This document shows, piece after piece, positions 9,300 to 18,488 of a stretch of 64,000 nt of DNA. Position 1 is the first letter of the stretch, and every line of letters begins with the position of its first letter. This stretch comes from JAEUPI01 sp035764445. Lineage in GTDB: Bacteria; Pseudomonadota; Gammaproteobacteria; Burkholderiales; Burkholderiaceae_C. The DNA lies in contig DASTZF010000248.1 in NCBI GenBank assembly GCA_035764445.1, forward strand, positions 14,293-78,292. Reading direction: 5' to 3'. The translations under genes and the position numbers were made by a program. Under the pieces are notes generated by a model, which was given only the letters and a program-made list of their open reading frames with translations, searched no databases and was not told the DNA's origin.

Positions 9300-10409
9300 A
9301 CCGACGCGGCCGCGCTCGCGCGCCGGTTCACGCAATTCGCCGACCACGAGTGCCGCGACGATCCGCTGTACGTGGCGCTGTGCCGGCTGATCGCCGCACG
9401 ACCCGCTGCGCTGGTGCTGCTGCAGCGAGCCCCCGTGACCCAGCGCGTGCCCAACGTGCTGCTGGCGGCCCTGCACGATCGCGTGCTGGCCGGCACCGGA
9501 CACGCCTTCGCGGCCTACTTTCCGAGCATCGGCGGCAATCGCGCGCCCGACGCGCCTCTGGCCGCGGCGTTCGACGACTTCATGGCCGTGCAGGCCGGTG
9601 AACTTGCCGCGCTGGTCGAGTCGCGCCACACGCAGACCAACGAGATCGGTCGCTGTGCCGTGCTGTGGCCCGCGCTGTGCGCCCTGGCGGCGCGCGGCGG
9701 GCAACGACGGCTGGCGCTGCTCGACTTCGGCTGCAGCGCCGGCTTGAACCTGGCCGTCGATCGCTATCGCTACGACTATGGCGCGTTCACGCTCGGTGCG
9801 TTGGCGGCACCCGACGTGCCGACGATCTCGTGCCACCCGGTCGGCGTGCGCACGCTTGGGTTGCGCGACTGCGAGTGCACGGCGCCGCAACTGGTGACGC
9901 GCACCGGCATCGACCCGGCACCGGTCGACGTGGCCGATGCGGCACAGGTGCGCTGGCTGCGCGCCTGCGTGTGGCCGTACGACCGCGAGCGCGCCATGCG
10001 CCTGCAGCTGGCGCTCGCGATCGCGCAGCGCGAGCGCTTCGGCCTGCGCTGCTGCTCCGACTGCACGGCGTCGATCGCGCCGTGGCTCGACACGCTGCCC
10101 GGCGACGCACTGCCGGTCGTCCTCAACAGCTGGGTGCTGCACTATCTCGAGCCGGCAGCGCGCGCGGCGCACATCGCGGCCATGCGCGAACTGGTGCAGC
10201 GGCGCGGCGTGTACTGGCTGAGCGCCGAGGGTGTTCACATCCGGATCGGCGAGGCGCCGTCGGCGCCGCCGCTGGGCGACGCCATCGTCGACGACCGCGC
10301 GCTGGCCAACGGCTCTCAGTGGTGGCTGACGTCTCCGGGCGCCGGTGCGCCCGCGCTGACGCTGCTCGCACGCTCGCACCCGCACGGTCGCTGGCTGCAG
10401 TGGCAGTGA
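9297..10409 (+). CDS. DUF2332 family protein
   Basis: A 370-residue protein matching the DUF2332 family in length and in its conserved centre: LLDFGCSAGLNL, a glycine motif like those of SAM-dependent methyltransferases, then VLNSWVLHYLEPAAR near residue 280. No function is established for the family; a small-molecule methyltransferase-like fold is the reasonable inference. The start used is GTG 9297, at the end of the preceding repeat element. Confidence 0.8.
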   Translation: MTDAAALARRFTQFADHECRDDPLYVALCRLIAARPAALVLLQRAPVTQRVPNVLLAALHDRVLAGTGHAFAAYFPSIGGNRAPDAPLAAAFDDFMAVQAGELAALVESRHTQTNEIGRCAVLWPALCALAARGGQRRLALLDFGCSAGLNLAVDRYRYDYGAFTLGALAAPDVPTISCHPVGVRTLGLRDCECTAPQLVTRTGIDPAPVDVADAAQVRWLRACVWPYDRERAMRLQLALAIAQRERFGLRCCSDCTASIAPWLDTLPGDALPVVLNSWVLHYLEPAARAAHIAAMRELVQRRGVYWLSAEGVHIRIGEAPSAPPLGDAIVDDRALANGSQWWLTSPGAGAPALTLLARSHPHGRWLQWQ

Positions 10410-10465
10410 CGAGCGTCCGCGTGCGACGCCACCGATAATCACGCCGTCCACTGCAGGAGTTGGTT

Positions 10466-11662
10466 GTGTTCGAGCATGTCGAGCCCTATGCGGGCGATCC
10501 GATCTTCGCGTTGGTCGATGCCTTCAACGCCGACCCCCGGCCGCACAAGGTCAACCTGTCGATCGGCATCTACTTCGACGACGAAGGCCGCATCCCCGTG
10601 CTCGACACCGTGCGCACCGCCGAGTCGCGGCTGCTCGCGCAGGGCGGCGCCAAGCCGTACCTGCCGATGGAAGGCGCGGCCGATGCGCGGCGCGCTGTGC
10701 AGGACCTGCTGTTCGGGCCGCAGCACGAGGCGCTCACGTCGGGTCGCGTGGCGACGATCCAGTCGGTCGGCTCCAGCGGCGGGTTGAAGGTCGGCGCCGA
10801 CTTCCTGAAGCGCTGGTTCCCGGGCAGCGGCGTCTGGATCAGCGACCCCAGCTGGGACAACCACCGCTCGATGTTCGAGGGCAGCGGCTTCACGGTGAAG
10901 ACCTACCCGTACTACGACACCGCCAGCGGCGGCGTGCGCTTCGACGAGATGCTGGCGGCGATCGAGCAGCTGCCGGCACGCAGCATCGTGCTGCTGCACG
11001 CCTGCTGCCACAACCCGACCGGGGTCGACCTCACGCATGCGCAGTGGGACCGCCTGATCCCAGTGCTGAAGCGTCGCGAGCTGAGCGCCTACCTCGACCT
11101 CGCGTACCAGGGCTACGGCGACGGCCTCGACGAAGACGCCTACGCGGTGCGCGCGCTGGCCAGCTCGGGCGCCGCGTTCGTGGTCGCCAATTCATTCTCC
11201 AAGAGCATGAGCGTGTACGGCGAGCGCTGCGGCGCGCTGTCGGTGGTGTGCCCGAGCGCGCGCGAGGCCGAGCTGGTGCTCGGGCAGCTCAAGCTCACGG
11301 TGCGGCGCATCTACTCGAGCCCGGCGATCCACGCCGCCGGCCTGATGGCGCTGGTGCTCGGCGACCCGCAGCTGCGCGCGCAATGGGAAGGCGAGGTCGC
11401 ACAGATGCGCGACCGCATCCGCGCGATGCGCAAGGCGTTGCACGAGGTGCTGAACGCACGCGTGCCGGGGCGCGACTTCGGCTACCTGCTGACGCAGCGC
11501 GGCATGTTCAGCTACACCGGCCTCTCCGCAGCGCAGGTAGACCGCCTGCGCGAGGAGCACGCGGTCTACCTGATCCGCTCCGGGCGTATGTGCGTCGCGG
11601 GCCTCAACCGCGGCAACGTCGAGCGCACCGCGCGGGCCTTCGCTGCCGTGCTGGCGGGCTGA
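10466..11662 (+). CDS. tyrB: aromatic amino acid aminotransferase
   Basis: A class I PLP aminotransferase of 398 residues that transfers the amino group of Tyr, Phe or Asp to 2-oxoglutarate. The N-terminus MFEHVEPYAGDPIF parallels E. coli TyrB and fixes the GTG start at 10466, preceded by a GGAG site six bases upstream; the TTG at 10460 would be too close to that site. The PLP lysine is Lys246 in NSFSKSMSVYGERCG. HNPTGVD and a C-terminal RMCVAGLN arginine complete the active site. An aspartate-preferring activity is possible. Confidence 0.93.
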   Translation: MFEHVEPYAGDPIFALVDAFNADPRPHKVNLSIGIYFDDEGRIPVLDTVRTAESRLLAQGGAKPYLPMEGAADARRAVQDLLFGPQHEALTSGRVATIQSVGSSGGLKVGADFLKRWFPGSGVWISDPSWDNHRSMFEGSGFTVKTYPYYDTASGGVRFDEMLAAIEQLPARSIVLLHACCHNPTGVDLTHAQWDRLIPVLKRRELSAYLDLAYQGYGDGLDEDAYAVRALASSGAAFVVANSFSKSMSVYGERCGALSVVCPSAREAELVLGQLKLTVRRIYSSPAIHAAGLMALVLGDPQLRAQWEGEVAQMRDRIRAMRKALHEVLNARVPGRDFGYLLTQRGMFSYTGLSAAQVDRLREEHAVYLIRSGRMCVAGLNRGNVERTARAFAAVLAG

Positions 11663-11668
11663 CGCCGC

Positions 11669-12631
11669 TCACGCACGCTCGCGCTGCGTGCGCGCCGCGC
11701 CGTGCAGCACCTCGCGCAGCCAGCGGTGCGCGGGATCGTTGTCGCGCCGCAGGTGCCACACCATCTCGACGTGCACGGCACCGGGGTCGAACGGCAGCTC
11801 GCGCGTCACCAGCGTGCCGCGGCGGCCGGTGGCCTCGAGGAACGACAGCGGCAGCACCGTCAGCAGGTCGGACTGCGTGACCACGCGTCCGGCGGTGAAG
11901 AACTGGTTCACCGTCAGCACGACGCGTCGGCGCCTGCCGAGAGCCGCCAGCGCGCGGTCGATCAACCCCTGCGCGCGACCCGAGAAGCTCACCTGCAGGT
12001 GTTGCGTGGCGCAGAACGCATCGAGCGTCAGCTTCTTGCGCGCCAGCGGATGATCGCGCCGCATCACGCAGACGTAGCGCGTGTCGTACAGCCTGGCGTG
12101 GCGCAGCGCGGTGTCGGGTTCCGACGTCAGCAGCGTGGCGATCAGATCGGGAAAGTGTCCCACCGCCAGGTCGGCGCTGCCCTGCTCGAGCAGCGCACTC
12201 GGGTGGCGGGTGATCAACGGCAACACGTGCAGGCTGGCCACTGCGCGCGCCGACTCGATCGCCCGCGCCAGCGGCGGTGCCAACAGCGCGGCCGTGGCGT
12301 CGGCCATCGCAACCCGAAAGCTCACCGCATCGGTGCGCGGGTCGAAGCTGCCGGGTGCCAACGCGTGCTGCAGTGACGCCAGTGCGGTGCGCACTTGCGG
12401 CCACAGCGCCTGCGCGCGCGGCGTCGGCCGCATGCCGCTGGCGGTGCGCGTGAACAGCGTCTCGCCGAGCGCCTCGTGCAGCCGCTTCAGCGCATGGCTG
12501 GCTGCCGGTTGCGTCATCGCCAGCACCACGCTCGTGCGCGTCAGGCTGCCCTCGGCCATCAAGGCGTCGAAGACGCGCAGCAGGTTGAGGTCGAGCGTGC
12601 GGAAGTTGACGTGCGGCGCCCGTTTCGACAT
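11669..12631 (-). CDS. LysR-family transcriptional regulator
   Basis: A 320-residue LTTR. The N-terminal winged helix-turn-helix spans about residues 12-75 (LDLNLLRVFDALMAEGSL, then TQPAASHALKRLHEALG), followed by a periplasmic-binding-like effector domain. It converges with the aminotransferase gene and is divergent from the small gene at 12739. LTTRs often control the divergent gene, which makes that small gene a candidate target. The inducer is unknown. Confidence 0.92.
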   Translation of the reverse strand: MSKRAPHVNFRTLDLNLLRVFDALMAEGSLTRTSVVLAMTQPAASHALKRLHEALGETLFTRTASGMRPTPRAQALWPQVRTALASLQHALAPGSFDPRTDAVSFRVAMADATAALLAPPLARAIESARAVASLHVLPLITRHPSALLEQGSADLAVGHFPDLIATLLTSEPDTALRHARLYDTRYVCVMRRDHPLARKKLTLDAFCATQHLQVSFSGRAQGLIDRALAALGRRRRVVLTVNQFFTAGRVVTQSDLLTVLPLSFLEATGRRGTLVTRELPFDPGAVHVEMVWHLRRDNDPAHRWLREVLHGAARTQRERA

Positions 12632-12738
12632 TCGTGCTGTTTATATCCTGAATGACCAATCTTCAGTAGTGTGAGTTAGGTATTAACCCCAATCTCCCCT
12701 CCAGGGCCGCAAGGGCGGCTGTCGAAGGGAGTTCTGCA

Positions 12739-12993
12739 ATGAGCACGATCACGGTCACCGGCATCGCCAAGGTCCAAGCGCCGCGCGGTGCGCTGTGGGC
12801 GGCCCGCGCCGCGGCGGCGCTGGGGCGTTGGCTGACCCGCAAGTCGCGCGAGCTGTCGCCCGCCGATGCGATGGCGCACGAGGCGGCGGCGGTGCGCGCG
12901 CTGGCGCGTCACCACATGGACATCGACCCCAGCTTTGCGGCCGATCTGTTCGCCGCGGCCGACCGGCACGAATCCACGGTCAAGACGCGCTGA
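12739..12993 (+). CDS. small hypothetical protein (paralogue of 13163-13405)
   Basis: An 84-residue protein with ATG 12739 preceded by a GGGAG site. It is Ala/Arg-rich with a predicted helical C-terminal half containing HHMDIDPSFAADLFAAADRHE. The same motif, with a similar upstream W-containing helix (LGRWLTRKSRE), recurs in the next gene on the same strand, so the two are paralogues. No domain is recognised. It is divergent from the LysR gene across a relatively A/T-rich 107-base intergenic region. Confidence 0.65.
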   Translation: MSTITVTGIAKVQAPRGALWAARAAAALGRWLTRKSRELSPADAMAHEAAAVRALARHHMDIDPSFAADLFAAADRHESTVKTR

Positions 12994-13162
12994 CGCGGCT
13001 TCGGGGGCGACCCTGCGAACGCGGGGGATGGCCCCGCCCCGGCGTGACCGATTGACCAGCCGCGGGAAACGACGGGTGCGAGTGCGCAATCGTTCTCGTC
13101 GCCGGAGCAGCGTCCCGTCTAGTCTTGGGCCAGCGCTTCGATACCAGGGAGGAGGAAGCACC

Positions 13163-13405
13163 ATGAACACCGTGACCCAGGCGTTCGACTCGCGCGCGAT
13201 GCCATTGCTGTCGGAGCCGACCACCGCGCCGAGCGCGTTCTCGCTGTGGCGCTGGCTCGGCGATCGCCTCTCGGCCAAGCTGTCGGCGCAGCACGAGGCC
13301 AACCTGCTGCGCGATCACGCGAACGAGCTGATGGACCTCGACCCGCGCTTCGCCAACGACCTGCGTGCCGCCGCCGACCAGCACGAGCAGCGATTCGATC
13401 ATTGA
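13163..13405 (+). CDS. small hypothetical protein (paralogue of 12739-12993)
   Basis: An 80-residue protein whose ATG at 13163 has a very strong GGGAGGAGG site eight bases upstream, which decides the start although the frame is open farther back. The C-terminal ELMDLDPRFANDLRAAADQHE matches HHMDIDPSFAADLFAAADRHE of the preceding small gene. The N-terminal 30 residues differ. It is followed by a perfect intrinsic terminator, suggesting real, abundant expression. Function unknown. Confidence 0.7.
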   Translation: MNTVTQAFDSRAMPLLSEPTTAPSAFSLWRWLGDRLSAKLSAQHEANLLRDHANELMDLDPRFANDLRAAADQHEQRFDH

Positions 13406-13424
13406 CGCGCGCATGCACCGCGTC

Positions 13425-13454
13425 GAGCCGCTCGATCGAGCGGCTCTTTTTCTT
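13425..13454 (+). terminator. intrinsic terminator after the small-protein pair
   Basis: A perfect 22-base palindrome (GAGCCGCTCGA and its complement, 13425-13446) is followed directly by TTTTTCTT. It lies 20 bases downstream of the stop at 13405 and ends transcription from the left; it also sits next to the end of livF on the other strand. Confidence 0.85.
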
Positions 13455-13469
13455 GGGGGCAGCGCGAAC

Positions 13470-14192
13470 CTACACGCCGAGGTAGCGGTGCCAGACCCCG
13501 GGATCCGCGGCCAGCTGATGCGAGCTGCCGCTCCAGGCGACGCGGCCCTTCTCGAGGATGACGTGGCGGTCGGCCAGGCTCATCAGCCGCTGAAGGTACT
13601 TGTCGATCACCAGGATCGCCTGGCCCGCGTCGCGCAGCTGTGCCAGCGCGCGCCAGATCTCCTCGCGCACCAGCGGCGCCAGCCCTTCGGTGGCCTCGTC
13701 GAGGATCAGCAAGCGCGGATTGGTGACCAGCGCGCGGCCGATCGCCAGCATCTGCTGCTCGCCGCCAGACAGGTGCTGCGCCCACTGATCGCGCCGTTCG
13801 GCGAGCCGCGGAAACAGCTCGAGCACCCGCTGCGCGTGCCACGGTCTGGCGCCGCGCGCGTCGCTGCGCGTGAAGGCGCTCAGGTGTTCACCCACGCTCA
13901 GGTTGGCGAACACCTGGCGACCCTCGGGCACCAGCGCGACGCCGCGCCGCGCGATGCGGTGCGACGGCCACGCGAAGATCGACTCGCCGTCGAAGCGCAG
14001 CTCGCCCGCGGTCGGCGCCACGATGCCCATCACCGTGCGCACGAAGGTCGTCTTGCCCATGCCGTTGCGCCCGAGCAGCGCCACCACCTCGCCGCGGCGC
14101 ACCTGCAGGTCCACGCCGTGCAGCACCTGCGCGCTGCCATAGGCCGCGCTCACACCGCGCGCGTCGAGCAGACAGTCGTCGGGCCCGCTCAT
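13470..14192 (-). CDS. livF: branched-chain amino acid-type ABC transporter ATP-binding protein LivF
   Basis: A 240-residue ABC ATPase with Walker A GRNGMGKT (41-48), signature LSGGEQQML and Walker B LLILDEATEGLAP, the last typical of LivF. The start ATG at 14192 overlaps the livG stop in an ATGA junction. It forms the second ATPase of the LivHMGF importer. The substrate may be branched-chain amino acids, amides, urea or an aromatic acid; sequence does not decide. Confidence 0.94.
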   Translation of the reverse strand: MSGPDDCLLDARGVSAAYGSAQVLHGVDLQVRRGEVVALLGRNGMGKTTFVRTVMGIVAPTAGELRFDGESIFAWPSHRIARRGVALVPEGRQVFANLSVGEHLSAFTRSDARGARPWHAQRVLELFPRLAERRDQWAQHLSGGEQQMLAIGRALVTNPRLLILDEATEGLAPLVREEIWRALAQLRDAGQAILVIDKYLQRLMSLADRHVILEKGRVAWSGSSHQLAADPGVWHRYLGV

Positions 14193-14947
14193 TCCTGCCC
14201 CAGGTAGGCGCCGATCACCTGCGCGTCGCGCCGCACGTCGTCGGGCGCGGCGCTGGCGATGATGCGGCCGCTGACCAGCACCGACACGCGGTGCGCGAGG
14301 CGAAACACGGCGTCGACGTCGTGCTCGATCAGCAGCACCGTGGTCTGCTGCGCCAGCCGTGCGATCAGCGCTTCCATGCGCGCCGACTCGTCGGGGCCCA
14401 TGCCGGCCATCGGCTCGTCGAGCAGCACCAGCCGCGGCGATGCGGCCACCGCCATGCCGACCTCGAGCGCGCGCCGCTGGCCGTGCGACAGCGTGTCGAT
14501 CAGCGCGTCGGCGCGGTCGGCCAGGCCGAACAGCGACAACTGGGCGCGCGCGCGCTCCCACAAGGCACACTCGCGCGACACCGGCCACCAGGCGCCGAAG
14601 CTCGCGCCGGTGGTCGCCTGCAGTGCCAAAGCGATGTGCTCGAGCACGCTGAAGCTCTTGAACAGCCGCGTGATCTGGAACGAGCGTGCGAGCCCGTGGC
14701 GCGCGCGCTGGTGCGCGGTCCACGCGGTGATGTCGGCACCGTCGAACACGATGCGGCCGCCGTCGGGCTGCAATTGACCGGCGAGCTGGGCCACCAGCGT
14801 CGTCTTGCCGGCCCCATTGGGGCCGATCAGCGCATGCACCTCACCGGTGGCCACCTGCAGATCGACGCCATCGGTGGCGACCACGCCGCCGAAGCGCTTG
14901 CGCAACCGGTGCACCTCCAGCAGCGGCGTGCCCATCGCTTCGCTCAT
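14189..14947 (-). CDS. livG: branched-chain amino acid-type ABC transporter ATP-binding protein LivG
   Basis: A 252-residue ABC ATPase with Walker A GPNGAGKT (42-49), the SFQITRLFKSFSVLEH Q-loop region typical of LivG, signature LSHGQRRALEVG (Ser-His instead of Ser-Gly, common in LivG) and Walker B LVLLDEPMAGMGP. ATG 14947 overlaps the livM stop in an ATGA junction, so translation is probably coupled. Confidence 0.94.
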   Translation of the reverse strand: MSEAMGTPLLEVHRLRKRFGGVVATDGVDLQVATGEVHALIGPNGAGKTTLVAQLAGQLQPDGGRIVFDGADITAWTAHQRARHGLARSFQITRLFKSFSVLEHIALALQATTGASFGAWWPVSRECALWERARAQLSLFGLADRADALIDTLSHGQRRALEVGMAVAASPRLVLLDEPMAGMGPDESARMEALIARLAQQTTVLLIEHDVDAVFRLAHRVSVLVSGRIIASAAPDDVRRDAQVIGAYLGQE

Positions 14948-15909
14948 CGTTTGCCGAGCCTGGCGTCCACGATGCCGGCCAAGCCGCGGCGCGCGAACAG
15001 CACGACCGCGAGCAGCACCCAGCCGGTCCAGAACTCCCAATGCGGCGTGTAAGCGGACAGCACCTCTTGCAGCAGCAGCAGCGCCGCGGCGCCGATCACG
15101 CCGCCCCACAGCGTGGCCACGCCGCCGAGGATCACCATCACCATGAAGGTGCCCGACTGCGTCCAGTGCAGCACGTTGGGGCTGACGTAGCCCTGTTGAT
15201 TCACCGACAGCGCGCCGGCGATGCCGGCCACCATGCCGGCGACGACGAACACCAACCAGCGCAGCTGGAAGGTTGCGAAGCCGAGCGCCTCGGCCCGCTG
15301 CTCGTCGTCGCGGATCGCCAGCACCGCGCGCCCGAGCCGTGACGGCACGAAGCGCGCCAGCGCCCACAGGCAGGCCGCGAGCACGGCGAGCGCGACGTAG
15401 TAGAAGGTCGTGGGGTTCTTCAGGTCGAGCCCGAAGCCGATCGCCGAGCGCGCGCGGATGTTGAGCCCTTCGTCGCCGCCGTAGCCCTTGATCGAGTTGG
15501 CCAGGTAGAACAGCATCTGCGCGAACGCCAGCGTGATCATGATGAAGTAGACGCCTCGCGTGCGCAGCGAGATCGCGCCGATCAGCGCCGCGGCGGCACC
15601 GGACAGCAGCAGCGTGGCCAGCAGATGCGCGGCACCATTGAGCACGCCTTCGCTGATCATCACGCCGGTCACGTAGGCGCCGAGGCCGACGAACGCCGCG
15701 TGGCCGAACGACACCATGCCGCCGTAGCCGAGCACGAGGTTCAGGCTGGTGGCCGCGATCGCGTAGACCAGCACACGGCCGGCCATGCTGACGTAGAACG
15801 ACGCCCCGAGCACCTGTGCGATCCAAGGCAGTGCGAGCGCGAGCACGGCCACCACTGTCAGCGCAGCGCGCCGGCGCCAGCGCGGGGGTGGCGATGCGGT
15901 GTCGATCAC
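14944..15909 (-). CDS. livM: branched-chain amino acid-type ABC transporter permease LivM
   Basis: An integral membrane permease of about 321 residues. The first helices contain NLVLGYGGMVSFGHAAFVGLG, the conserved LivM/LivH signature, and later SLRTRGVYFIMITLAFAQM. The frame is open far upstream through livH, but the GTG at 15909 lies four bases after the livH stop and precedes the first hydrophobic segment, so it is chosen. The protein pairs with LivH in the membrane channel. Confidence 0.92.
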   Translation of the reverse strand: MIDTASPPPRWRRRAALTVVAVLALALPWIAQVLGASFYVSMAGRVLVYAIAATSLNLVLGYGGMVSFGHAAFVGLGAYVTGVMISEGVLNGAAHLLATLLLSGAAAALIGAISLRTRGVYFIMITLAFAQMLFYLANSIKGYGGDEGLNIRARSAIGFGLDLKNPTTFYYVALAVLAACLWALARFVPSRLGRAVLAIRDDEQRAEALGFATFQLRWLVFVVAGMVAGIAGALSVNQQGYVSPNVLHWTQSGTFMVMVILGGVATLWGGVIGAAALLLLQEVLSAYTPHWEFWTGWVLLAVVLFARRGLAGIVDARLGKR

Positions 15910-15913
15910 CGCG

Positions 15914-16831
15914 TCATGCCCGAGCTGGGAACAAGCCCTGCGGCTTGACCGCGAGCACCACCGCCATGAACACGTAGACCGCGATCGACGCGATCGCCGG
16001 CCCGGCGGCGCTGGCCCATTGGGGCGGCAGGAACTCGCGGAACACGTGCTGCAGCAGCGTGCGGCCGAGCGTGTCGACGCAGCCAACCAGGATCGAGCCG
16101 ATCAGCGCGCCGCGGATCGAGCCGATGCCGCCGATCACGATCACCACGAAGGCGAGGATCAGGATGTTCTCGCCCATGCCGACCTGCACCGCCAGCAGCG
16201 GCCCAAGCAGTGCGCCGGCCACCGCGCACAGGCCAGCGCCGATGCCGAACACGATCGTGAACAGCCGCTTGACGTCGATGCCCATCGCCTCGGTCATCAC
16301 GCGGTTGGCGGCGCCCGCGCGCACCAGTGCGCCGAGGCGTGTCCTCGACACCAGCACGTACATCAGCGCGGCCAGCACGAAGCCAACCGCAAGGATCAGC
16401 AGGCGGTACGCCGGATAGCTCAGCCCCGGAAGCAGCTCGACCGGCCCGGCCAGCGCATCGGGCGCCGACAGCGGCAGGTCGGTGCCGAACACCATCTTGA
16501 CGCCGTCGTTCAGGATCAGGATCAGCGCGAACGTCGCCAGCACCTGCGTCAGGTGGTCGCGCGCATACAGCGTGCGCAGCAGCGTGGTCTCGAGCAGCAT
16601 GCCGAAGACGGCGGTCAGCGCGATCGCACCGAACACGCCGAACACGAACGAGCCGGTCAGCGCGACCAGCCACGCGGCGACGAAAGCGCCGACCATGTAC
16701 AGCGAGCCGTGCGCCAGGTTGATCATGTCCATCACGCCGAACACCAGCGTGAGCCCAGCGGCGAGCAGGAACAGCATCAGGCCGAACTGCAGCCCGTTGA
16801 GCAGTTGCTCGACGATGAGGAGGCCCGGCAT
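15914..16831 (-). CDS. livH: branched-chain amino acid-type ABC transporter permease LivH
   Basis: A 305-residue permease with the LivH signature VMDMINLAHGSLYMVGAF and about eight hydrophobic segments. It is the first gene of the livHMGF operon. No periplasmic binding protein gene lies upstream or downstream; the closest Liv-type binding protein in the window is at 22028-23218, in the dioxygenase operon. Confidence 0.94.
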   Translation of the reverse strand: MPGLLIVEQLLNGLQFGLMLFLLAAGLTLVFGVMDMINLAHGSLYMVGAFVAAWLVALTGSFVFGVFGAIALTAVFGMLLETTLLRTLYARDHLTQVLATFALILILNDGVKMVFGTDLPLSAPDALAGPVELLPGLSYPAYRLLILAVGFVLAALMYVLVSRTRLGALVRAGAANRVMTEAMGIDVKRLFTIVFGIGAGLCAVAGALLGPLLAVQVGMGENILILAFVVIVIGGIGSIRGALIGSILVGCVDTLGRTLLQHVFREFLPPQWASAAGPAIASIAVYVFMAVVLAVKPQGLFPARA

Positions 16832-16879
16832 TGTCTAGGGTTCGACTGTCGCCATTCGGCGCGCAGCATGCCACGGGCG

Positions 16880-17863
16880 CTAGCGCATGCTCGCAGACGC
16901 CCGACCGTAAAAGCGCTTGAGCCAGGCCGGGCGCTGCGCCGGCGGAGTGGCGCGACCCCGCGCTGCTTCCAGTTGCTGGAAGGTGTCGATCACGTACTCG
17001 ATGAACAGCCGCACGCGCGCAACGCGACGTACGCTCGGCCGGTAGAGCAGATTGACCGGCGGCGCCTCGGGTGACTCCCAATCGGCCAGCGCCTGCACCA
17101 AGGTTCCCGCCGCGAGGTCGTCGCCGTTCGTCCAGTCCAGGATGTAGGCCACCCCCTCGCCGGCGCGCGCGAGTTCGATCACCATGTCGCGGTGTGCATT
17201 GCTGGTGGTGAGCCAGCCGCGAGCCTGCACGGACACGCGCTCGTCGCCGCGGGCGAACGTCCACAGGTCCATCACCGTGCCGTCGACACTGCGGATCGGC
17301 AGGCAGGTGTGGTGTGCCAACTCGCTCGGGTGGCGCGGCATGCCGTGGCGCGCCCAGTACGCCGGCGATGCGACGACGATGGTGCGTGAGGTCGCGATCT
17401 GCCGCAGCACGAGGTCGCTGGCGCGCGGCCAGCCGAGCGCAAGGAACACATCGATGCCGCTGGTCTGCTCCTCGCTGAAGCGGTTGAAGTCGCGCACGTC
17501 GACCTGGATCTGTGGGTGCCGCGCGTGAAAGTGCGGCAGCGCCGGCGTCAGCACCTCGCGCGCGATCACGTGCTGCACGCCGACCACGACGGCGCCTTGC
17601 GCCGGCGTGGCGCGCACCAGTTCGTCGGCGAGCTGCAACTGCGACAGCGCAGGAAGGCACGATTCGCGATAGGCTGCGCCGCTGGCCGTCAGGTTCAGGC
17701 CGTGCGACGCGCGGTCGAACAGCCGCACGCCGAGATCGCGCTCGAGCGCGCTGACCAACTTGGCCACCGCCTGCGTGCTGACGCCGAAGCGGCGCGCGGC
17801 GCCGGCGAGGCTCTTCTCCTCGGCGGCGGCCACGAAGTACTGCAGCGAGCGCAACTTGTCCAT
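16880..17863 (-). CDS. LysR-family transcriptional regulator
   Basis: A 327-residue LTTR starting at ATG 17863 (MDKLRSLQYFVAAAEEKSLAGAARR). The helix-turn-helix contains GVSTQAVAKLVSALERDLG and the effector domain covers residues 90-300. It belongs to the CrgA/DntR-like set with a short C-terminal basic tail. It ends about 50 bases before livH starts and points the same way, so regulation of livHMGF or of the divergent membrane protein at 18059 are both possible. Confidence 0.92.
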   Translation of the reverse strand: MDKLRSLQYFVAAAEEKSLAGAARRFGVSTQAVAKLVSALERDLGVRLFDRASHGLNLTASGAAYRESCLPALSQLQLADELVRATPAQGAVVVGVQHVIAREVLTPALPHFHARHPQIQVDVRDFNRFSEEQTSGIDVFLALGWPRASDLVLRQIATSRTIVVASPAYWARHGMPRHPSELAHHTCLPIRSVDGTVMDLWTFARGDERVSVQARGWLTTSNAHRDMVIELARAGEGVAYILDWTNGDDLAAGTLVQALADWESPEAPPVNLLYRPSVRRVARVRLFIEYVIDTFQQLEAARGRATPPAQRPAWLKRFYGRASASMR

Positions 17864-18058
17864 CGTGCGTCCTTCCGCCACCGTGCCGGCGACTCGGTGG
17901 CGCCGCATTGTCCGCCACGTCAGGCGGCCGGCATCAACCCATGGTTGTCGCCGGTTGCGCCCGCAGGACCATTCCGCGACGAGGCCGCGCTCACTAGAGT
18001 TGCCGTCACACCTTTCGCTGCTGCGCAGTCGCGCTGCCGAAGGAGCCGGGAGTGCCGC

Positions 18059-18451
18059 ATGGTGGCTCGTTGCTTGGGATTTGCGGTCGTGTACCTGATG
18101 CTCGGCGTCGCGATGGGTGTCGCGATGGGCATCACGCATCGCTTCGAGTACGCCCCGATTCACGCGCACGTCAACCTGCTCGGCTGGGCGTCGCTCGCGT
18201 TGTTCGCGCTCATCTATCACATGCGCCCGCAGGCCGGTGTCACGCGGCTCGCGCGCTGGCACTTCTGGCTGCACAACACCGGCTTGCCGCTGTTCATGGC
18301 CAGCCTGTTCCTGTTGCGGTCGGGCGTCGAGCGGGCCGAGACGTGGGTGCGCGTCGGCGGTGCGATCACGTTCGTGGGCCTGGTGCTGTTCGCGGCCAAT
18401 CTGTTGTGCAACCTCTGGATGACCCGCCGCACGGCCATCGCCACTCAATAA
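18059..18451 (+). CDS. small four-helix membrane protein with HAHVNLLGW motif
   Basis: A 130-residue protein with about four hydrophobic segments. The motif APIHAHVNLLGWASLALF after the first helix, and ARWHFWLHNTG in the middle, place histidines at membrane boundaries as in the haem-copper oxidase subunit I-like/NnrS-like small proteins. Haem binding is an inference from these motifs only. ATG 18059 is preceded by AGGAGCCGGGAG. It is divergent from the LysR gene, with 195 bases between them. Confidence 0.7.
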   Translation: MVARCLGFAVVYLMLGVAMGVAMGITHRFEYAPIHAHVNLLGWASLALFALIYHMRPQAGVTRLARWHFWLHNTGLPLFMASLFLLRSGVERAETWVRVGGAITFVGLVLFAANLLCNLWMTRRTAIATQ

Positions 18452-18488
18452 CGAGCGATCGTCCGCACGGGCTGCTCTTCGACGCGCC

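Noticed and set aside
13470..14723. An extended livF reading frame covering most of livG
   Set aside because: The upstream part is an out-of-frame shadow of livG; the ATG at 14192 overlapping the livG stop gives a normal LivF length.
15899..17074. A 391-codon plus-strand frame across livH and a LysR gene
   Set aside because: His/Arg/Gln-rich antisense of real genes on the minus strand; no start signal or family match.
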